From positions 620,001 to 684,000 of the forward strand of contig BCJC01000003.1 of NCBI GenBank assembly GCA_001600175.1: 64,000 bases of DNA, read 5' to 3'. A program made the translations under genes and the position numbers. How positions within the stretch are numbered: position 1 is the first letter of the stretch; each line of letters starts with the position of its first letter. The notes beneath the pieces were generated by a model that had not been told where the DNA came from, ran no database searches, and saw only the letters and a program-made list of their open reading frames with translations. The stretch is from Erythrobasidium yunnanense (taxonomy: Eukaryota > Basidiomycota > Cystobasidiomycetes > Erythrobasidiales > Erythrobasidiaceae). This document shows, piece by piece, positions 25,564 through 36,322 of the stretch.

Positions 25564-26259
25564 GAACTCTACATCAGATACCGCTCATGTAATTTCGGTG
25601 AGTGCAATCTTGCACTCGCTGCGATGACAAGCTGCTGACAACAAGGAAACTGTCCTTCAGAAGATGGCTTTATATACGGCACGGTCAATAATCTACTCAG
25701 CGGGCAAAGTCTCAGTAGGTTGGTGTTAACAGGCACGTCCAATTAAGCCAGGCTAATGATACGCGCTGACCCTCCTGCTGCAGCTTTTGGACTCGAACGA
25801 AGCAAGCATTCGCTGCACACGTCGAGTAGGTATTATCGCCAAATCGGCATACCCTATTGTTATTACTAGACGTTGTTGTCGGTCTTCGGAGCAGGGAGCG
25901 TATGATACTTGCTGTGACTTTCGGTTGTCTAGAAGAGAACCACAGCCATGCTTGACAACCATCTGGGTCGTAAGAGCTCGAACGAAACGAATTGCCCAAT
26001 CAAGCTCCGCTTTTAATCACGGATTGGCGAGACCGACTGCCTGGCTTTCGCCGATAGGAACGAGAGAATGCTGCTTGCGAGACTGTCGCCTAGCTCCACT
26101 ACGTCGAGCCAGACATGCATCATCTCCTTCTGTTGAACGCGTGTGCAGCAAACAAGGCCCATGCACCCAGCTCGACCGACAACCTTTGGAACAAGGCAGG
26201 CCTGGCTTGTCCAGAGACTGACAGTAGACCGTAATCAGCTCTTTCAAACCTTACCTCTC
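25564..26259. other. Spacer between F-box-like copies 2 and 3
   Basis: No gene recognised. From about 26131 the sequence is related to that ahead of copy 2 (see the 23900-24591 spacer). Confidence 0.45.
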
Positions 26260-27228
26260 ATGACATCTCCAACAACTGGTCTGCCCGTCCACGATGTCCA
26301 CCTCCGTATCCTGGATTACATCGTAGCGGACTGCAAGATCTGGGAGGAATCGCGCCAGTACCTCCCTCTACGACTTCTCTCGACGTCACTGAGAGACTAC
26401 TTCGAGAAGGCTCTCTTTCGCCGTGTCGGCATAGCAGTCACAGGCGATGTCTCCACATGGTCTGCGAATATCGGCTGTCTCCTATGCTTGTTATCAAGTA
26501 ATAGCAAGCTGGCTAGCTATGTGAAGCATCTAGCTATCGTAGATGGTCGCCCAGGGCCGCCTGCCCTGCGCTGGGGCGATGCTCCCATCATGGACTACCC
26601 AGTCGCAGCGTCGGACGCCAAGATGGACGAAGCTCAAGCAGGCCTCGTGAAGCTCTGCACCAAATTAGAAGTCCTCGAACTCGAGACGGCAAGCATCGAG
26701 GAGGCAGTGGTACCGATTTTCACCGAGCAGACAGCGCAGCATCACCCCGACCTGAGGCATGTGATCTTACGGGACGGTGCTCTATCCCGTCACATTGTGG
26801 AATGTCACTCGACTGGCCTGCGCAACAGCTGCCTGACCATTGTATCAGGAGGAAGATCTGATCCGGGATTCGAAGGACCCAATTTTCGCCGATTGGCCAT
26901 TCAGATGGCGATGTTTAAGGCAAATTTTCCTCCCTTATACCTGGACACGCTCGTCCTCGTCGGCACTACATCCACAGACCTCGACCCCGTAATATGGGGT
27001 TTCGCCAATATAAGGCCGCGACATGTCGTTATCAACAGGGCTTCCTATAACGGAGACATGCGCTCTCTATACAAGCTCGTCTACGATCTCGTCAATGCGC
27101 AGTGGGCCAGAGCTGCAAAGGAAATCCGCTTCAAAAGTCGTGCTGGGGATGCACCTGGTCTAGAATTTCTTGAGAGGTTCGACAAGGTCAAGGATGCGGT
27201 AGCCGGGAGGGTTGTGAGATATGATTGA
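26260..27228 (+). CDS. F-box-like/LRR-like protein, copy 3
   Basis: Intronless, 322 aa, MTSPTTGLPVHDVHLRILDY start. Same layout as copy 2: F-box-like segment (DVHLRILDYIVADC, LRLLSTSLRDYFEKALF), LVKLCTKLEVLELETAS, HPDLRHVILRDGALSRHI, PPLYLDTLVLVG, RPRHVVIN and the family end KEIRFKSRAGDAPGLEFLE. Divergence from copy 2 is considerable, so the triplication is not recent apart from the promoter similarity. Function inferred as for copy 2. Confidence 0.72.
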   Translation: MTSPTTGLPVHDVHLRILDYIVADCKIWEESRQYLPLRLLSTSLRDYFEKALFRRVGIAVTGDVSTWSANIGCLLCLLSSNSKLASYVKHLAIVDGRPGPPALRWGDAPIMDYPVAASDAKMDEAQAGLVKLCTKLEVLELETASIEEAVVPIFTEQTAQHHPDLRHVILRDGALSRHIVECHSTGLRNSCLTIVSGGRSDPGFEGPNFRRLAIQMAMFKANFPPLYLDTLVLVGTTSTDLDPVIWGFANIRPRHVVINRASYNGDMRSLYKLVYDLVNAQWARAAKEIRFKSRAGDAPGLEFLERFDKVKDAVAGRVVRYD

Positions 27229-27902
27229 AAGGTGATGTATGCGCAGCTCGAGATGGTAGTTGACAGCCAGCTAGCAACACGACAGACAGCCGCTAAGGGA
27301 AGACATGCTTGCACAGGCGGACGAGGTGTCTTTTTAGGTTACTCCTCTGCTAGTACATCACCAGAGATTTCGCCGAGCTGCACAGCTCAGTACTGTCGAG
27401 TGAAGCTATGACGGGCAACCAAACAAAGCCACCCATGGACAGACGCTCAAAGAAGTCCTCCCCAACCTTTACTTTCCTACAAAGATCAAGCACCACCACA
27501 GGCTTTGTAATGATGCTTATCCCGGCTTATGTAAGACCACGTACATGCAAGTCTTGCAATCCGAGCCTTCAGTACATTCGCACCTGCTTTGACGTATGAT
27601 CTGCATGGAACCGATACATCGTTGAGCCTCCGCTGCTACCGCACTCAAGAGGTCGCCTCGTCAGAAACGAAGCACTCCATGTACAAGGCCAGCTTGAGCA
27701 AGCCTTCGGCAACGGACAGTTTCTCCCTTTGCAGCAATCCAGCACAGGTGAGTAGCGGATAGATTTGACTCTCGTTGAGCATCATACAAGCAAGCCGTAA
27801 CAGGAAGTCCGTTCCTTATACCCTCAAGACCCCATTTCCCCCAGCTCGCAACCCCTATCGACCACTCGCAGCCCACTCGACGCATTCTCCATTTGAACCC
27901 CT
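27229..27902. other. Intergenic, convergent
   Basis: Between the 3' ends of F-box-like copy 3 and the Thr-rich secreted gene. Frames are short and no motif was recognised. Confidence 0.35.
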
Positions 27903-29216
27903 CTAGCATGTCACCGTAGCAGGACAGGTGCGACCTCCAGTGGCAAGAGTAGCCGTGTTAACACCTGTGCCAAGATCCTGTGGGAAGCAAAAGCCTGCAT
28001 TCAGTGCGATACCTCTTTCAGAGCTGGATGCAAGCTTACGTATTCACAATAAATGGCGGCTCCGTTCATGTTGCCGAACCCGTACTTGCAGTAGAGACTG
28101 CCATTGTCGGCGATACCTCTTGATGTGAGGCCAAAACCACCTGAACGGGGAAACTGATATTGGGCGCATATGACTCTTGCACCACAGATGCCTCCACAGC
28201 TAGTGTCCCCGCCGTTTGTGCACCGGCATGAACCTTCAACGCATTGAAGCCCAGAGAGAGCTCGGCAGGTTGCGACAGCTTGAGTTACAGTGCTGAAGGC
28301 GATGGATGTTTCAATGCCGTCAGGTAGATATTCGGTGCGTGTGTATACAGTTGGTGTCGGGACGCTCTCAGTGACGGTATCTCCAGTGATTCTTGAAATA
28401 GTAGTAGAGAAGGCGGTAAGCGTGGACGTTGAAGTCGAAGTCGAAGTAACAGTTGGGGTAGTGATGAAGTATCGCGAGCAGGCACTGCTTATGACTGCAG
28501 CAGGGTAGAGACCGATGAGCTTGTCGACAATTGGTAGACCTCGCTTCGCCTGAGCAGTAATTGCTGCACCACAAGCATCGCCAGCGGATCTAGCTTCTCC
28601 AGTGACCGTGTAGCTCGTCGTCACGTCGCTCAGGAACCAGGTGGCCGTTGAGGTCGGGGGCAGCGTGATACTGTAATAAGTCAACGAAGTCAGCGAGCCT
28701 CTAGAAACTGATATTTCACTTCGCGCACGTGGTTTCAGTAGGCACCGCATAGGTAATAGTCCTGTGACACAGGGTAGTCAGCTAAGAAGGTCTGTAAGGT
28801 TACTGATGGCGTGCACGTACTGTGTTGGACCTGAAACGCTGGTGGTTTCCCTCAAGAACAGCCCGTTTCAGTGTCAATCCTTTGTGAAACTACGCGAACC
28901 ATTGCATCTTACGTGATAGTATCGGTAACCTGGGTCGTAGCCTGAGCGGAAGCGACTACAGTCTAAATAACAAGGAATGTTAAGCGTACGGACGGGGATG
29001 ACCGGCAAAGCTTCACACCTTAGTCTTCACTCCTCCGACAAAGGAAGTGCAGACTGCGCCAGCCTGGCCTTGCAGTCGAAGCTGAGCTGAACAAGCAGCC
29101 ACGGCCAAGTTTTGGGGTAGGCCTCTTTCTTCGACATCGTTGGTTCTGCCAAGCCGATTTGGTGCAGCATTGACAGCGAGAGCGGAGCCGAGGAGGAGAC
29201 TTGTCAGAAGGAGCAT
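27903..29216 (-). CDS. Secreted Thr-rich, Cys-rich cell-surface protein
   Basis: The signal peptide (LLLTSLLLGSALAVNAAP) is followed by a Cys pair (VAACSAQL, GAVCTSF). Several very short exons (for example TVVASAQATTQVTDTIT, ETTSVSGPTQ, TITYAVPTETTCAK) build a Thr-rich segment, continued by TTPTVTSTSTSTSTLTAF, as in O-glycosylated wall stalks. The C-terminal module is Cys-rich: CRALSGLQCVEGSCRC, GDTSCGGICGARVIC, SLYCKYGFGNMNGAAIYCEY, then after a final intron DLGTGVNTATLATGGRTC and CPATVTC before TAG 27905-27903. The acceptor CCCACAG is chosen because it keeps phase and adds two Cys. Family unknown; probably a wall or adhesion protein. Confidence 0.68.
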
Positions 29217-30760
29217 CGCACGTATCAGATCTTAGGCAGGTTCGTTTTGGCGGATTGGAAGATGGGACAGAGGAGCAGGAAGATCAGGAGAAGAAGAAGA
29301 ACGATGCACAGGAAGAACAATAAACATGTCCTCTCGCGGAAGCGATACGCGACGGTAGAGGTATATTGAGATCTATCAAAAGAGGAAGTTGTGGTGTAAG
29401 CGATACGCGAGGGAGCTTGCCCTTGATTGAAATGGGGGAGTGCTGCATGGATGTACGTGAATGGAGGCAATCTGACATGCAGGGATCCCGAGCAACGCGC
29501 TCTTGCTGGCTGGCATTTTGCGTGTATAAAAGCTGGATGCACCAAGGCATCGGCACGGCGTGCACTTGGACACGCAACGTCTCTTTGCAAGTCTGGCATC
29601 GCAACTTCATGCTGATTGCTCGTGCTATGTCAAGTTTTAAGTGAATGCTCCACTGGCTCGTTGAGTTGATCATGTGAAGAGATACAATTCGGTCCCGTTA
29701 TGTGGAAGCTCATGGAGAGCGAGAGCATTTCGTAACAATACGAGTGACACGCAGTTATATGCATCCTGTCAGCTCTTTCGCCAATTTCTTTCAATCCAGT
29801 TAAAGGTACAGAAGCCAGCGCCGGGTAGTACTATTATTTTTGCCATGATCACAGCTGATCTATATGCTTACATACTACGACGAGCATACAGCTGCCTGCA
29901 TACGCCATTGTGATGGTACCCATGCAAACAACGCAAGATCTGTGGGTATGAGGAGGAACCGTCTGCAGACTTCCGTCAACATTCGCGTTGGCCAGACAGC
30001 CAAGCATTAGCATGCGATTCTCGTCCAGTTCTACGACCTAGTAAACTTCACACAATGTCAGCAAGCTGATTTGTGCGCCTGTGTGCGGAAAGACGCGACT
30101 GGATAGTGGGACGGCTCAGGTAGTCAAAAACGTCATTGAGCATGTTCCCAAGCGTCGTTGTTACTCTTTCGAATCTGCAACGAGCTCGAGAGGGACTCTT
30201 AAAGAAGAGGTGCCATTATTTTGTATAATTGTGCGGAGGCTCTTCAATTCCTCCTGATCATCGTAGCCGGGGGATGTGGATGAGGATGTGTGGTAGAGAA
30301 GTGTATAAAAGATCGCTTACATGTAGTCTTATAGCCATTGTGAAGGCGGTCACGACTCGGGTTGGGTGCCTGGCTGTCAAGATCGCCTTGAAGCGCGAAA
30401 AGCCAAGGTTGTCTAGCTGGAACAAAGACCGAATGATAGTGAACTTGTAGACATTGAGCGAGTCATTCGAGTTCATCCAGGTGATATGCGATCATCCAGC
30501 AACCTGATTAGGCGGTCCAGCTAGCTGCATCATTGGCCTGACGAGGTCGGTGCAGCGTTCCAGCGAAGTTGTATCGTGCATTCGTAGCAGTGTATATCGT
30601 TGTAACATTGTGTTGGTGGTGTCTTCAGTCTGCAATTGCGATTTCTCTTGAGTTGCATGAATTTTGCGTCTTCTTTTCCTTCCGCGGCAAAGTCGAGAAA
30701 ATTGCCCTTGGGTTCAGACCTTTTCTCTCGAGCAATCCAGCTACTATACATCCACCAGTC
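29217..30760. other. Long intergenic region, divergent promoters
   Basis: About 1.5 kb between the secreted gene (minus) and RPS3 (plus). Many conflicting short frames and none convincing. AAGCGATACGCGA occurs twice in direct orientation at 29340-29352 and 29398-29410, within 200 bp of the secreted gene's ATG. No tRNA-like B box found. Confidence 0.4.
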
Positions 30761-31766
30761 ATGGCATCCAACAAGGTCATCAGCAAGCGCAGAAAGTTCG
30801 TAGCAGTGAGTAGCAGCGATGTTACGGCGTGAAGATGGACGGCGATGGCTGATGGGAGCTGGGCTCGCTTGCAGGACGGTGTCTTCTTCTCTGAGCTGTC
30901 TGAGCTCTTCGAGACTGAACTCGCCAACGAGGGTGCGCTATACACTATCTTTACCTTTTACTGGCGATTCATTCTGACTCTTCGATATGCGATGCCCAGG
31001 CTACTCCGGCTGCGAGGTTCGAGTTACCCACGCCCGCACAGAAGTTATCATCCGTGCTACACACACTCAAGAGGTTCTGGGAGAGAAGGGACGTAGAATC
31101 AGAGAGCTCACCGCACTCGTCCAGAAGCGATTCAAGTTTGCAGAGGGAAGCATCGAGCTCTACGCAGAGAAGGTCCAGAACAGAGGTCTATCCGCTATCG
31201 CTCAGTGCGAGTCCCTCAAGTACAAGCTCCTAGGTGGTCTCGCCGTACGAAGAGCCGCGTATGGTGTCCTCCGATTCGTAATGGAGTCTGGCGCAAAAGG
31301 TTGCGAGGTAGTCATCTCTGGAAAGCTGCGTGCAGCTCGTGCAAAGTCCATGAAGTTCACAGATGGATTCATGATCCAGTGCGTGCCCGCACCTCTCCTT
31401 CATACAGATCCAAGCTAAAAGATTGTACCCAGCTCCGGTCAGCCCGCTCGTGACTTCGTCGACCAGGCAGTCAGACACGTCTACCTCCGTCAAGGTGTAC
31501 TCGGAATCAAGGTCAAGATGTGCGTTATCCCTTCTTGCCCTTCCCTCCCTCAACTTATACTAACCTTGCGTTTCTTCAACAGCATGCTCGCCTGGGACCC
31601 AGAGGGCCGCCTTGGACCCACCAAACCTCTTCCAGACATGGTCACCATCGTCGAGCCAAAGGAAGAAGCTCCCATCTCTGCACCTACCTCCGACTCCAAG
31701 ATCCAGGAAGTCTCTGCTTCTCAGGCACCTGCTCTTCAGCAGGCTGCTGCAGAGGTTCAGCAGTAG
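30761..31766 (+). CDS. RPS3: 40S ribosomal protein S3
   Basis: Small-subunit protein at the mRNA entry channel. Five exons: [35 protein letters not shown]; the KH-domain exon ([78 protein letters not shown]); [20 protein letters not shown] with [10 protein letters not shown]; and [18 protein letters not shown]. The split codons (GGC, CAC, ATC) at three junctions restore the universal sequence. The C-terminal tail is Ala/Gln-rich and ends in VQQ. Length is as expected for eukaryotic uS3. Confidence 0.97.
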
Positions 31767-32096
31767 ATTATTACTGGCGTACCTTCATCGTTCTAGTCGG
31801 GTTGTATGCACTATGCAATGCATGCAAATCCTTAGCTATGTCTATGCTGCTACATTGCGTTTCCTGACTACAGCAGTTTCTACTACGGCCTCCTCCCGTC
31901 TCAGTCGGCTAGAGATTCAGAGTCTACACGTATACCATGCTACTCTTACCTTCCAGGTTTCTGTATGTTTTAATCCGCTCCTTTGACGAGGTGCGCGTTT
32001 CCTTTCTACGCACTCTTAAAGGCTTGACAAAGACCATTAGACCGCCCATGCTGCTTGTCCACCTCCCAATCGTCAACTACATCACTTCACACAAGG
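31767..32096. other. Intergenic
   Basis: RPS3 3' region and upstream region of the following orphan. Nothing recognised. Confidence 0.35.
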
Positions 32097-32915
32097 ATGC
32101 CCCACGCCATCACCGTAAAAACTAAGCTCGATCAAGATCCTGCTGGCAGACGCCTTTCTATTGAAATACCTTCACAACCATTGACTGGAGGCATCAAGCA
32201 GTCTCTCCACACGGGATCAAGATGTCCTTCCAGCTCATCTGAGAACAACAGACTGCCCGCTTCAACGCCTGTCCCGCCAGCTTTAGCCAGGGTGCAGCGA
32301 ATCAACCCTCCAGCTCAGGCAGCCCGCACTGGGTACGCGGCTGTACTCGATACTATCGGATTCGCACAGATCGTCAAGGCGCCCCTAGAGATCGATGCAA
32401 ACACACAGCGTGCTCTTCTCAAGCAGAACATGCGGGACTACCTCACCAGCACGTTAATCTCGCGGGCAGCTGGGCCGTTCAGTATCCGAGATTCGCTGCG
32501 CTGCAAAAGAATGATCACCGACTATGCTGAACGCTGGGACTCGCTTCATGGCTTGTATACTACACACCTTCGCATGAATCAGGGATTCAGCACCGAGCGA
32601 AGGAGGGAATTCTATACCAACCCTTTCAACTATGCTGCGCAATATGCAGAGATCTATCACGATACCTGCATCTATCACGACCTCAGCGAAACAGCAACGG
32701 GAAAGCCACGCTGGGAAGACCTGCTCGTCGTACTGCACTGGCTATACTCACAACTCACATGCAGCTGCGAGAAGAGCAAACGGACGAATCGACCGGGATA
32801 CTGCGCGCTTAGATGCACGACTTGTAAAGACAGACCGCAACGCCAACCCGCAGGAGGGAGCGCTTCTGAAAAGTTGTTGAGGAAGTCTCGGAGTGTCCAA
32901 TCTAGCAACGCATGA
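32097..32915 (+). CDS. Orphan protein of 272 aa
   Basis: Single open frame starting MPHAITVKTKLDQD. The first 80 residues are Ser/Pro-rich. The remainder looks globular and helical: TGYAAVLDTIGFAQIVKAP, ALLKQNMRDYLTSTLI, CKRMITDYAERWDSLHGLY, YAAQYAEIYHDTCIYHDL, WEDLLVVLHWLYSQL, then a basic Cys cluster (TCSCEKSK, CALRCTTCK) that might bind a metal. Aromatic content and even composition support coding. I recognise no family, and introns cannot be excluded. Confidence 0.55.
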   Translation: MPHAITVKTKLDQDPAGRRLSIEIPSQPLTGGIKQSLHTGSRCPSSSSENNRLPASTPVPPALARVQRINPPAQAARTGYAAVLDTIGFAQIVKAPLEIDANTQRALLKQNMRDYLTSTLISRAAGPFSIRDSLRCKRMITDYAERWDSLHGLYTTHLRMNQGFSTERRREFYTNPFNYAAQYAEIYHDTCIYHDLSETATGKPRWEDLLVVLHWLYSQLTCSCEKSKRTNRPGYCALRCTTCKDRPQRQPAGGSASEKLLRKSRSVQSSNA

Positions 32916-32946
32916 AAATTTTTCACAAAGCTCGCTCCTCGTCGCG

Positions 32947-33323
32947 TCAATTGAGCAGGATTAGTACCAATTCAGCGTGGAAACCTAGCTGATTCAGCGT
33001 CATCAAGGAGAGGATGGCCCAGATAAAACATAACATGAAACTTCGTAAGTATGCGAGTATGAGCATACAGACAACAGTCCGTCTGCCGCCAACTGTCTCT
33101 GTTTGGATATTGTCTACGACCTGTAGCACAATTGTCTGGCACATTGCCTCGCGGCTCTGATTGTGAACAATGCTAACAAATACAGTCTCGTCGGCCAGGT
33201 GATGATCATAGCTATGCTGATGCTCTCTTGCCCCCTTACCTTTGCTGCACCAACCGTAGCACCATGCTGCAACAGTTCATACTTTCCGAGAGCTTTACGA
33301 GCCTTCGCGCCTTCACTATACAT
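32947..33323 (-). CDS. Possible small single-TM protein (uncertain)
   Basis: ATG at 33323 begins MYSEGAKARKALGKYELL; a GTAAGG donor (33239) and a CTACAG acceptor (33121) in phase join it to VVDNIQTETVGGRR and a hydrophobic segment (LRSFMLCFIWAILSLMTL), 85 aa. An intermediate TGTTAG acceptor gives a different tail. No family recognised. The next plus-strand ATG is at 33326, back to back, so one of these readings is probably not a gene. Confidence 0.28.
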
Positions 33324-33867
33324 TTATGGCGCTCCCATTTAGCGAGGAGTATGAACGCTCGCCTGCCGCGTACCTAGTAACCTATCAAAGATTCATGGCC
33401 GTAGCTTGCGTTACAGAAGCTGTTCTAGAGAGAGCGCGATGTGATGCTGTGGCGGTGAGAACGCCTAGAGAGCATGAGGAGGTATGCGTGCGGTCTCCAA
33501 AGTTGTCTATAGCGTGTACAAAGCGTCTCGCTGCCTGTCGAGCACGTCGCAAAGAAAGAAGAGCTTGGAAGCGTTGCCTGCTGAGGGACAATCAGCTCAA
33601 CTATTTGAGCACACAGCTGTGCACGAGACGCGTACTTATTTGCGAGCGTCTCATCCTTTTTCACGCTACTTTTTGTGAGACTCTGACGGGATCATCAAGA
33701 GCCGGACGCTCGCAGGCAGACATTCTGGCTTGTGATAGCAGAGCAATAGAAGCATTCCATCTGTTGTCTTTGACTGGTATAGGCTTCCTCCTTCGGATTA
33801 TCTCGCTGTCCAGAGATGCGAGACCGAGCGCTTCTTGCCAGATTCCGACCATTTCGCCTTGCTGAGC

Positions 33868-36034
33868 ATGGCAGATCCACTATCTGCGAAGGCGCTGGTG
33901 CTTGAAGATGCGCTGCATTCTCGAGGGATCTACGAGCGAGACGATGAGCTTATTCAAGAAGCGCGCAGCGTTGATCGCGATATGAAGGGAAAGGGAAAGC
34001 AACGAGCTGCAACCGAAAGCAGCGAGGATTTGGATGAAAACGATGATGACTATTCGGGCAATACTCTCAGAGCAACATCAGCATCAGCAAAGCCGCGACG
34101 ACGCTCTTCTTCAACGACTTCGTTGAATGGGCGGAACAAACAGTCAAGATCCCATCATTACGGCGCTGAAGATGGCCAGCTCGACGATAGCTTGGATCAC
34201 CATGCAGATAGAACTCCTCTAAACAGGACACACCGCAAACAACGGCATCGGAACAGGAAAGGCAGCCTGCTAAGCGGATTGCTCGACAAGGACGTACTGC
34301 CAGCAGGCGCAACTGCACTCACAAAGGAAGAGCTGAGGCAGGCATATTGGCAGAGAATGCTTGTGAATGGGTTGTTCATCCTCGCATGGTCAGTCTGGAG
34401 CCCGAATAGGCGAGAGACGCGCTTCCATATTGACAATTGTGCTCGTTTCCCAGGTACTGCTGTTCCACCTTGATATCCTTCTACAGTAAGTGCATCTACG
34501 CCGTCTTCTGTGGCTTCAGTACTGACTTGCTTGCGGTTCAGACAAATGTACAAAGCCCGCTTTATCTGCGCGTCAGTCTCAGGTGACTAACACGCTACTA
34601 TGCTCTGCAGGGATGTTCAGCGAAAAGTACTATGGCTTTGGTTTCCCCCTCTTCGTTACTTCATGCCACATGCTGGTCCAATTCGTCCTCTGCTCGATAG
34701 TCCTCACAACGTTCCCTTCACTGCGGCCTTCAACACGGCCTAGTCCGTATGACTATGGGTAAATACGAAGTGATGTGCGATCCTGAGTCAGGCTGATAAT
34801 TTCATGCCAGTACGAAAGCTCTACCGTGCGGGCTGGCGACAGGCCTCGACATTGGCCTTTCGAATTTCAGCTTGAAAGTCATCACTTTGACCTTCTACAG
34901 TGAGCAGAGTAACATAAACGATTCATCTGTCGCTAACTTCGTCTGTGCAGCCATGTGCAAATCTTCCGTCTTGGGATTTGTTCTTTTATTCGCGTTCCTC
35001 TTCAAGCTCGAAAAGCCTACCCTTCCTCTTATCGGCATCATCGCAGTCATTACAGCCGGCGTCATCATGATGGTATCTGGCGAGACCGAGTATCACTTCT
35101 GGGGGATGATCCAAGTCTTGACAGCTTCGGCACTGTCCGGTCTTCGATGGTCTCTCACCCAGATCTTGCTAGACAAGGAGCAGATGGGCATGAATAATCC
35201 TTTTGCGACTCTATTCTGGCTGGCGCCTATCATGGGAACGATCTTGGCGCTATGTAGTCTGCTCTTCGAAGGATGGCGGACTATCTTGACTAGCGGTTTC
35301 TTCGATGGTCTGGATCGCACACTGCTTACTATCGGGGTCATCCTACTTCCTGGCTGCATAGCATTCTCCATGAACGTAGCAGAATTCGCGTAAGTCGTAC
35401 TTCGAAGTCGCAACGCGCACCCCGCTAACCAGCTTTGGACCGTAGTCTCATCAAGCGAACCTCTGTAGTGACGCTGTCAGTCGCAGGTATTTTCAAGGAA
35501 GTGGCCACGATCCTCCTGTCTACACTCATCTTCCAAGACCAGCTCACACCCATCAATGTCTCCGGACTCTGCGTGGCTCTATCCGGTATAGTCGGATACA
35601 ATTATATGAAGTTCTCGGGCTACAGAAAGAAAGAGAAGGAAATCCTCAGCGGCAAGGAGCAACCTTCATCCAATGGCGCAGCGAGTCAGTACCCTCTGCA
35701 AAGAGCAGACATAGAGGGGCAATTCCAGCTAGTTGGAGATGAGGATATCGAGTCTTCAGACGAATCAGATATGGAAGATCGGAAAGGGAAGTACGGGAAT
35801 CACGGAGACAACGATAGTATTGTGCATCTGCCCAGCTATACATCTACACATACCAAAGCTCAACAGCGGGAAGAAACGCAACAGCTGGAGCGACGAGTCG
35901 AAGAAGATCCTCTACTGGTCGACATTGAGCGAGAGAACACGCAGCTAGAGAACGATATGCAAAGGCAACTCGCTCACTCAGATGGGAAAAAGGGTGATTT
36001 GTATGAAACATTGGAGTATGCCAAGAGGGACTAG
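33868..36034 (+). CDS. Nucleotide-sugar/triose-phosphate-type transporter (SLC35C2/Ymd8-like)
   Basis: Drug/metabolite-superfamily transporter with a long cytosolic N-terminus (start MADPLSAKALVLED). Successive exons give the transmembrane core: LVNGLFILAWS, YYGFGFPLFVTSCHMLVQF, GLATGLDIGLSNFSLKVITL, VLGFVLLFAFLFKLEKPT, LPLIGIIAVITAGVIMMV, SGLRWSLTQILLDKE, LFWLAPIMGTILALCSLLF, LLPGCIAFSMNVAEFA, LIKRTSVVTLSVAGIFKEV and GLCVALSGIVGYNYMKFS. The TSVVTLSVAGIFKE segment is characteristic of the TPT/SLC35C-E group, and overall order matches yeast Ymd8 and human SLC35C2, Golgi proteins whose exact substrate is unsettled. A charged C-terminal tail of about 130 residues is longer than usual. Confidence 0.85.
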
Positions 36035-36322
36035 AAGAAGTACACATAGACTGTTCGTACTAGAAGGCATGTAGTTTATGGCTAACAACATTGGAAGAAT
36101 AGTATGATATACCTACAGAAAAGGCTAAGCCCGAAGCGCGAAATAGTAAAGCACAAGACTAAAGTCCGCAGAAAACCTCAAACAAGCTACAAACAGACCA
36201 CTCTCTCAAGGTTATGGCCACATAGGCGCCAAAAAGCTACATCCATCTATTTAACATTTTCCACCTACCTGCAAGATCGCATTTCAGCTTAGTCTAAACC
36301 AGGATTGAAATCGATATACCTA

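Noticed and set aside
29225-29673. Minus-strand frames of 120-130 codons upstream of the Thr-rich secreted gene
   Set aside because: Two overlapping frames, neither with protein-like features; region reads as promoter.
30061-30760. tRNA or snoRNA genes in the long gap before RPS3
   Set aside because: No recognisable A/B box pair or cloverleaf was found by eye.
33326-33865. Open frame of 179 codons on the plus strand ahead of the SLC35C2-like gene
   Set aside because: Composition is rich in Arg/Cys with no domain-like pattern, it ends just before the transporter ATG, and its ATG is back to back with another doubtful minus-strand ATG. More likely promoter sequence.
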